A stretch of 64,000 nt of DNA, from contig NC_057761.1 of assembly GCF_010389155.1 (NCBI RefSeq), positions 7,814,501 to 7,878,500 of the forward strand, in the 5' to 3' direction. Position 1 is the first letter of the stretch, and the number at the start of each line of letters is the position of its first letter. This document shows positions 56,772 to 64,000 of this stretch, one piece after another. The translations under genes and the position numbers were made by a program. The notes below the pieces were generated by a model. That model did no database searches. It was given only the letters and a program-made list of their open reading frames with translations, and was not told the origin of the DNA. Source of the stretch: Erigeron canadensis. Lineage: Eukaryota > Streptophyta > Magnoliopsida > Asterales > Asteraceae.

Positions 56772-57459
56772 AAAACGATCTAAATTTAGATCGTTTTGAT
56801 TTCTAAACGACTTGAAAGTAAAATAAGTTTACCAATCACCTTTTCTGTTCATTTCATGATATTTCTTTGTTAATCCCTTGAGACTGAGACCAAAACGATC
56901 TAATTTGGATCGTTCTTGGGTCTGAATGCTGTGTGGTTTGAAAGAAAGTTTGGAATTCGATTGATGGGTAACTGGATTCTTATGAATTCGGTTCGCTCAA
57001 ATCTGATACTTTTAAGTGTAAGGAGAAATCATGAATTTAATTTCACTTTATATTTTTAAGTGTTAGAAGATCTTTAAAGAAGAAGTGAAGTTTTTCTCAA
57101 AATTTTTCCAAAACGATCTAATTTAGATCGTTTCATTTTTCTTCACTTCAAAACTTTTCTCAAAACCTAAAACGATCTTTTTTGGATCGTTTTACCTTTT
57201 CTTACCCATACTTAAACATTTTTTTCTTTCTCACATGAGAAACTTAAAACGATCTCTTTTAGATCGTTTTACTTCCTTTTTCATACTTAAAACTTTTTCT
57301 CAAATAAAGGTTTAACACGATCTCTTTTAGATCGTTTCATCTTCAGTTTTCCATACTTCATTATTCTTTCTTTACTTCTTTCAAAACGATCTAAATTTAG
57401 ATCGTTTCATTTCCTTTTAACTGAGTTTTACTCAGAACGATCTAAATTTAGATCATTTT
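56772..57459. repeat. Palindrome cluster 2, leader of the giant frame
   Basis: Eight copies: 56772-56797, 56892-56916, 57110-57133, 57169-57194, 57246-57271, 57314-57338, 57383-57408 and 57434-57459. Variants have CTAA, CTCTT or CTTTT at the centre but keep the CGATC...GATCG arms, apart from one arm change in the last copy. The first three correspond in order and spacing to cluster 1. Confidence 0.93.
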
Positions 57460-57564
57460 GATTTTTATACTTAGAAATTTTTTTTCCTTTCAAAATTTTT
57501 ATTTTTCTTCTTGTGTGGTGTGACAAACTGTTTTGTATGATCATATAATTGTCATATATTTTGG

Positions 57565-57825
57565 AATATGAGGAATCGAACGCCTTTGTGTACTTCCTTA
57601 TTATTCTCAAATATATCATACTTATATGATTATATCTTATTTTCAAAGTTATATACATATAAAAGTATATAAGAGTACAAAGAATTGATCGCCTTTGTGA
57701 ACTTCTTTGTAAACTTATATATGGAAAATATGTATTTAACTATTCTGTGTTTATTTTCTCATAACAAATGATTTATAAAGGATACACCGAGTTGATCGCC
57801 TTTGTAAACCTCTTTGTATCTTATA
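57565..57825 (+). repeat. Three spaced copies of a 30-nt motif
   Basis: GAATTGATCGCCTTTGTGAA plus CTTCTTTGT recurs with changes at about 57569, 57683 and 57794, separated by roughly 112 nt of AT-rich DNA, just before the giant frame. Confidence 0.85.
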
Positions 57826-57922
57826 TAAATTGTTTGTGTGAACCTTGTTATTTGTTATTCAAATATTATTTTTCTGTGTGTGTTAAAAGTTTTATGTCTT
57901 AAAACAGAAAATTATAAAAATA

Positions 57923-60900
57923 ATGGATTAACAAGAAGAGGTTAGACATGATGAAGAGATTGCCATTAATGAATCAATAGAAGAAATTCTTACAGCCGGA
58001 AATTCCATCAATATGAGAAATAATTGATATCTGAATGATCCTTTCAATGCTCCCGGCTTCCCAATAATTTCAGCAATCTTCCAGAATCATCCTCTTACTC
58101 ATGCTCTCACAGTACATGTTGATCTAGCTGAATCATATTTATTTAACATGTGGAGATCTATTATCTTTGTGCAACCACATGATCCATCTTCATCAAGGAC
58201 TAAAGCCAAAGCTAAATCTCCAGAACTTCGTAGACAAGGCCATTTTCAATTTGAATTTCATTCTGGAGAGAATACATATGACTTCGAATTCAATTTAGAT
58301 GATTTTAGAAGATATTTAAGGCTACCAGAAGCAAACTCAAATGGGAGAAATGATTATGATGTATTTGAGTCAAATGATGTGATGTTTGCTGCCTTGATAT
58401 CACTTGGTTATGATGGTCCTCTGACAAAAACAATTGATTTCAAGCTGAAGAAGTTACCAAGAATTTGGTACTATGTGTTTTCTGTTCTCAGCAACTGTTT
58501 ACATCCATATACAAGAGGAATGGATAACTTGACCCAGACAATGCTGTACATATTTTATGGGTTTGTTTTCAATCAGCACTACGACATTGCTCAACTTCTT
58601 TGTGATCAGCTGATAGTTGCAGTAAATGGAAAAATATCTGCTCCCAAGAAGTATATTCCTTTCATAAGATTTCTCTCAGCAATTGTCCGAAGTTTAATCA
58701 GGAACAAGAAGCATATTCCAAGACTTCTTGAAACAGGGAAAGTTGTTACTCATCCATTCAAGTTTGTTAGAGACTCTGGTATCCCTAACTATTCTTATCT
58801 GATTCCATCATTTTTACTTGATATGGTTCCCGATGCTGATGATGCCAAGAAGGCATATCCGGACTGGATTAGAACAACTCTGGGACCGGAAAGCCTCCCG
58901 GTTCCTACCCAAGTTGTGCATAGGTTTCCAAGTGAGGGGTCTAAGAGGAAAAGAAAAGAAAGTGAGGGTGAATCCAGTTCAGGTAGGCCAAAGAGTAAGA
59001 AACAAAGAGGTGAAATGTTTGTGATAAAGTTGAGTAAGAAAATGCATCAACAAAAGAAGAAGAAAGGAAGTTCTTTAAAGAAAAAGCAATTGAAAAGAAA
59101 ACACCAGCTGAACCTTCTTCTCCAACATCTTCTAAGAATACTATCTCTGAGTCTGGGACTCCAAGACCTATTCGATCACCACCTCCTAAAACTTCAAATA
59201 TCAGAAGATCACCATCACCAAGAACACCATCACCACAAAGACATTCTTCACCAATTCAAACAACTCCACTACCAGAAATTCTAACACCTGAACCCCCAGC
59301 AATGCCTCAATCACAATCAATACCAACTCAAATTCCTTCATCAACAATTTCTACAACTGTTTTCCTATCTCCTCCACCGACATACTTTCAAGGCCGCAGG
59401 AAGTCCATTCCTGTTAATATCAAAAAGAAAACATTCAAAAGATCTCGCTTTGAGTATAATCGTTTCTCCAGAGCTGAACTAGAAGATGTGGCTGATTCTG
59501 ATATTGATTCATCTGATAATGAAGCCAATCAATTTGCTGATGATGTAATGGACATCCCGGAGGAACAAGGTGGAAATGAGGGAGGAGTCGAAAATGTTAG
59601 AGAGGATGAGAGGTCCGGGCTAGGTATAAGGCATAAAGAAAACGTTGGCCTTCCATTAGTCCAAACCACATATAATCGCCGAGTTCGACCTAGGATAGAA
59701 GACAAGAGCTCCCAACTCTTGCACGGTCAAACCTCCACTAGCCATTCAGAAGTCTCTCTACAGACTGACGTCTCATTTCTGCATGGGCAAAATCCACGTA
59801 ATCCATCCCAGTCTCCTTCAGAGTCTGTGGATGTTGAAGATAAAGAGACATCTGCCCCTCTCTTGACTTTCGATTCTGCACGTTTGTCTAGTACCCCTAG
59901 GACACTTACACCGATTGTTGTACCATTTGCACATCTAGGTGATGCTGCCGGAACAAACATAGAGAGCTCGGCTTTAGTGCCCTCTCAAGGATTGTTTGGA
60001 AGTCCTTCCATTGCTAACATTATGCCAGCTTTGAACGAAGGCACCCGTGTAGCTGAATTGGCTCAGCGACAGTTTGAACTCTCTCGAGCTCGAGCAGTTG
60101 CTGCAGCTATTCGTGCTTTGGGTTTAACGGTTGATCTAAGTGACACCGGTGTTATGTTTTTCCACTTTCCAAAGGATTCTGGTTGTGAAGCCGAATCATC
60201 AACTGTTGTTCAAACTCTTGAACCAACAGGAAATCCTCTGACAGTCATGATGTCGTCAGGTCACTTAGTAGAACCACTTGGAACTACTGATGTGTCAGCT
60301 TCTGTTACTCCTGATACTCCAATTTCTGAATCTCCAGCTGTTGTAACATTATCTCCGATTGTTCGTAATCTTGTGACTCATTTGGTTGAAGGGATTGAGC
60401 AAGAACAAGAAAGTGTATTACGTGCTTCAAGATATACTATTACTGGTAAACTTCCAATGACTCAAACCAGTTCTTCACCACGTAGATTGCTTACTGGTGG
60501 AACACTTAGAATTGGTTCATCTGTTATTACTTCAATCTCAACACCCACTACACCTCATATTTCAACTGTTACAACTGTTATTCCTTTGTCATCTCAACCA
60601 ATCATATCAACACCACCGATTACTCAATCATCTCCAATTTCATCACCAACACCCCTAGAAATTCCAACTTCATCAACTCAACAATCATTTCCTGATCCTG
60701 ATTCTCCTGATTATTCTTCAAGTTCTTCATCTTCGTCGAAATCTGATCTTAGTGATACTTATTTGAATGACTATACTGCTAACAGGCTTCATGAAAGTGG
60801 TATATCCACTGATACTCTCATTATGGTAGTACTTCGTCGATTAAGATCTGAAGAGCCTGATCTCAACCCACCAAAGAAAGCTATCTGTCATTCAATTCTT

Positions 60901-62694
60901 TAATATCTACATTTCTTGGATAATGATACTACTCATAAGGCTGAATCTGAAGCTCTTCGAAAGAGATTAACTGAGCTTGAACAACAATGTCGACCGGCCA
61001 CTATCTTAAGGAGTCGGGATGATCAAAATCTGGATGATCAACCCGAGGGGGAGAATGTTCAAGATAGTGGAGAAGGTCATAATACAACACAAGAAGCAAG
61101 TGTTCAAGATACAACAGAAGGAAATCAAGATCAAAGTCAAAGTGTGGATATTCCTTCATCATCTCAAGCTCATCAAGTTCATAATTCTGATTCAGATGAT
61201 CTGCCTCCACTTGTTAAATACATCTCTCACTACTACTCAACTACATCAAGTTCTGATCAATCCAGTGATCCTGATCCGTTTCAACCAGGGAATAGGACTG
61301 ATGATGACAGTGATTCTAATTCGGATGATTCTAATGATGCTCCACCAAGACCAGCTATGTCTCAAGAACAATTTGAGAAAGATATCTTTGAAGAATTTGT
61401 CTATGATCTGAGAGATACAGATAATCTTGACACTCCAAGAGAGCTTAGCATGGGTATTAGACATCCAAGAATCACTCGAGACAAAATTTGGCAAATCAAT
61501 GAAGGGTTTTTTTATGAGAATTATGCACAAATGCTAGATTTGAACGTCATACCTGAAGAGTTAGTATGCAGGGCAAGATACATTGAAGAAAGAGCCTTCC
61601 CGATTTACTGCTCATCTGAGGAAAGACTCAACATGACCTTGAATAGGTTGAGAGCATTCTTTCTTTTCAGACATCAAAATCAAAGGGATGCATACTTAGA
61701 AATGATGAATGCTGAAAGCACAGTAAGAAGTGAAGAGTGGTATAATCAGTTCAAGAATCCAATCACAAGTGTGTTGACATTGATTGCTCCTATCAAGTAT
61801 CAGAACCAAAGACTTGTCCGATTTAGAGTTCAAAGAGCTGATGGTCACATTTATGCTGTTCATGAAGAATCTTTCCAATACTTGCCAATCTCTGACATCC
61901 TCTTTCTCTACAACCAGTATGCTCATTTGATTACAAAGACTCCAGATCAACTCCTTGCTTATGAAGCTCTGAAGTGTCACATTCAGGCTTTAATCAGATA
62001 TTATGAGTTTAATGATTTCCAGATTGGTCTAGAAAGGAGAACAAGAAGAATTAATCTCACGAGACCAGATCAGAGAGCAGGAGGTTATGAGTTGAATTCT
62101 TATCAGATTGGAGATCCAATAGAAGAATTGGATGGATTTGTTTTCATTAACAGCTTCAGAGGAAAAATCTTTGTCCGTGCATCTGATTTTCCCAAGTATT
62201 CAGATGGCACTTTGAAGTATTGCTTATTCTTCCTCAGAGCCATACATGATAATCCTGATCCTAGTGAAAATGAAAACATCCAGATTCAAAGAGAAAGACA
62301 CATAAGAAGGATTCAAGAAACAATTGATATGCGTCAAAGAGTTAGAGATCTTATAGCTGCCAGAACTATTAGACCAAGAGAAGGAATCATTCATACTGAG
62401 ACAGGTTCATAGGTTCTTTGGAATCCAAGTCATGAACGAGGTCCTCATAATATTCCTCCAGTTAACTTTCAAGATAATATCAGATTGCCCGATGAACGTC
62501 CAGAAGGTGCTAACTGGCATTTCATTCCCAAGAGGTATTGGAATGACTCTTGGAATAGTTACAAGAAAAGAGCTTTTTGGAATTCTATGAAAGATAAACC
62601 ATCTACATCAAAAGCAGCTCAAGATTACAAAAAAAGAAAGAACAAGAAAAGACGAGCTGAGAAAAGAAGGAGGAGGAACAGGAGGAACAGATAA
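57923..62694 (+). pseudogene. Giant second ORF (~1,590 codons) of the pol-less element
   Basis: ATG at 57923 is followed in frame by TAA (57929-57931) and TGA (about 58025). The frame then stays open through an N-terminal domain (YDFEFNLDDFRRYLRLPEAN; LPRIWYYVFSVLSNCLHPYT; KKYIPFIRFLSAIVRSLIRN) like that of the Sire-1 third ORF, and a basic run with a nuclear-signal look (SKRKRKE, KSKKQRGE). A frameshift lies at about 59030-59060. A Pro/Ser/Thr-rich middle, TAA at 60901-60903 and an acidic Gln/Asp-rich section follow. A C-terminal globular region comes next (PRITRDKIWQINEGFFYENY; FPIYCSSEERLNMTLNRLRA; LYNQYAHLITKTPDQLLAYE; DGFVFINSFRGKIFVRASDF). TAG at 62410-62412 precedes a last stretch ending in KKRKNKKRRAEKRRRRNRRN. 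Four stops and one shift in 1,590 codons imply recent coding capacity. Function unknown. Confidence 0.78.
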
Positions 62695-62711
62695 AAGACA
62701 ACCAAGCACTA

Positions 62712-62721
62712 AGGGGGAGAA
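62712..62721 (+). other. Pol-less element polypurine tract
   Basis: AAGGGGGAGAA lies directly before the 3' LTR (TGTTAG...). Confidence 0.9.
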
Positions 62722-63001
62722 TGTTAGAAATTCAAAATAGTGCTTAGTTGTATTTCTTTATCTTTGTTATTTTGTATATGTAATATAAGGTTGAGGGGGA
62801 GCTTATGTATTTACTTAGAGTATAAATACCCCTCAAGCCTTAACCTTTTAAAAACCTTTGATCATATTTTGATAATAATATTTTCAAGCTATCCACACAC
62901 ACTGCTCATCTCTCTCAATACACACACTAACACACACACATCCACCATTGTTATTCACCTTACTTCCGCACCCTAACACGAACGATTTCTGCAATATTAC
63001 A
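62722..63001 (+). repeat. Pol-less element 3' LTR
   Basis: 280 bp, same ends as 52696-52975, with TATAAATA at 62821-62828. It differs at about five positions. Confidence 0.93.
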
Positions 63002-64000
63002 CACAAGTTTATCGACTCTCTTCCCCTTAAATGGCAGAATTTAAGACAAATCCTCCGTACCACTAAAAAGATTCAAGAACTGGATCTTGAGGAATTGTTT
63101 AGCACTCTTCAATTTGAAGAGAAAGCCTTGGCTCAAAATATTAGAGCCTCTGCAGAATCTAGGAGACATGCTGGCTCCTTTTCCGCAACTAGCACTTCTG
63201 CAAATCCTTTAACTGACCCTCTTGCTCTCATCTCTACTGAGCCCATCTACCCCAATGATGGTGCCAGCACCTCTACTCTTCCAGCATCCGTTCAAGCTCT
63301 TGTTGATGAGCTTGATGCTGAAGAGAAACAAGGAATGTTCAGTGATTTTGTGGAATTTGCCTTAATCGCTGGAAAGAAATACTCCAAAAAATGGAACAAC
63401 CGTAAGTCGGTTGCTCCATATAAGCCTCCTGTGGATAAATCACAGGAAGAATGCTGGAAATGTGGCAGAAAAGGCCATTATCAAAAGGAGTGCAGGGTTT
63501 CTATCCCAACTCCTGCTGCTCCAAAAACTAATTCATCTAAATCTGCTGATGAATACAGGAACAAGTATTATCAGCTCAAAGCCAAAATGGCTGAAACTGA
63601 AGAAGCCAAAACACCAGGCAAAGGTCTGGTTGCTGAAGAGCATGATTGGGCAGATTCAGATGACTCTGATGACGAGGAGTATGTTGACACCATATGTCTC
63701 ATGGCTCTGGCTGATAGTGATGCGCTGACAAAAGACCAAGTCTCAACAAGTCAGTGGGTCAACGTCACTGTCAAAAAGGTACATGCTCTTCTCTCATCTG
63801 CTGACGAGGACAAGACCAAAATTCTTGAATCCTTGTCATGTGATCTTCAGTCCGTAGAAACTCTGCGCGCTGAAGCTCACTCAAAACTCCTTTCAGTGAG
63901 TTCTGAATTGAGTGAAAAATCTGAAAAACTCAACAGACTAAAGAATGTTCATGTAGAACTTCAGTCACATGAGTTGCTGACACAAAAGCTTCAGCTTGAG
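63002..64000 (+). pseudogene. gag: Sire-2 gag, 3' part (continues beyond the window)
   Basis: Resumes at the duplicated CACAA with KFIDSLPLKWQNLRQILRTT, carries the zinc knuckle CWKCGRKGHYQKEC and the acidic DSDDSDDEEYVDTICLMAL, and remains open in the coiled coil at the window end. Near-identical to Sire-1 20813-19840. It is a pseudogene only because of the upstream stop and the insertion. Confidence 0.92.

Larger units (their letters stand above)
52696..63001 (+). mobile_element. Pol-less LTR retrotransposon derivative (10.3 kb) nested in Sire-2 gag
   Basis: Two 280-bp LTRs (about five differences), primer site, polypurine tract and perfect CACAA target duplications (52691-52695, 63002-63006) define a complete insertion. 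The interior holds a gag-like coiled-coil frame (53986-55826) and a giant frame (57923-62694), each with a palindrome-rich leader. I find no protease DSG/DTG, integrase HHCC or DDE, reverse transcriptase YVDD or RNase H. The gag-like frame ends in GPIQQWVPK, a motif that in Sirevirus-type elements lies just before protease. This suggests descent from a full element by loss of pol. It would need enzymes in trans. Confidence 0.88.
51349..64000 (+). mobile_element. Sire-2: second Sirevirus-like element, split and running off the window
   Basis: Same family as Sire-1 in the opposite orientation: LTR 51349-52022, primer site, gag. Gag is interrupted at 52696 by the pol-less element and resumes at 63002, still open in the coiled-coil region at 64000. 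ACTTC (51344-51348) is the candidate left target duplication. The rest of the element is not in the window. Confidence 0.88.

Noticed and set aside
53427..57459. Palindromes with unique spacers as a CRISPR-like array
   Set aside because: The spacing is irregular (about 60-220 bp), the clusters lie inside a plant retroelement and no cas-like genes are present.
58148..59284. Start of the giant frame at the ATG at 58148
   Set aside because: The same frame continues upstream to 57923 with only two stops, and the upstream part reads as protein (NDPFNAPGFPIISAI).

Overview
The window reads as nuclear DNA of a dicot plant. It has spliced plant genes (a SKP1 gene, a UPL3-type HECT ligase relic), a nuclear copy of a plastid tRNA intron, Helitrons, a tRNA-derived SINE, and several large LTR retrotransposons primed by initiator Met-tRNA. 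The third ORFs in two of the elements resemble families I associate with Asteraceae; that placement is inference. Only one gene looks intact and host-derived: SKP1 (4637-6595, minus strand).

Layout. 1-9662 is host DNA: a decayed ubiquitin-like exon, a plastid trnV-UAC insertion, a Helitron nested in a Helitron, SKP1 and a SINE. 9663-27196 is a decayed Copia element (copia-A, minus), with a 12.5 kb Sirevirus-like element (Sire-1, minus, 9680-22167) inserted 17 bp inside its LTR. 27197-33603 is the 5' part of a Ty3/gypsy element (plus) that cut copia-A in gag and is itself cut off inside reverse transcriptase. 33604-35210 is rearranged Copia leader and integrase debris. 35211-42770 is copia-B (minus). 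43908-48632 is a multi-exon UPL3-like pseudogene, followed by a replication-protein-A-like relic (49011-49365). 49396-51348 is the 3' end of copia-C, broken by a second Sirevirus-like element (Sire-2, plus, 51349 to beyond the window). Sire-2 is in turn split inside gag by a complete 10.3 kb element lacking pol (52696-63001), with identical 5-bp target duplications.

The most unusual unit is this innermost element. It has 280-bp LTRs, a primer site and a polypurine tract, but no protease, integrase, reverse transcriptase or RNase H that I can find. It carries a decayed gag-like coiled-coil frame and a roughly 1,590-codon second frame. Each is preceded by a copy of the same leader, and the two leaders hold about 14 copies of a near-perfect palindrome (core CGATCTAAATTTAGATCG). 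The spacing between two of the palindromes is 218 bp in both leaders. Sire-1 carries its own long third frame downstream of pol, with a related N-terminal domain and a TATA box just upstream.

Order of events from the nesting: copia-A, then gypsy and Sire-1 into it; copia-C, then Sire-2 into it, then the pol-less element into Sire-2. LTR pairs of Sire-1 (about 9 differences in 667 bp, by eye) and of the pol-less element (about 5 in 280) suggest recent insertion. The premature stops that can be compared between copies are all C-to-T or G-to-A transitions.
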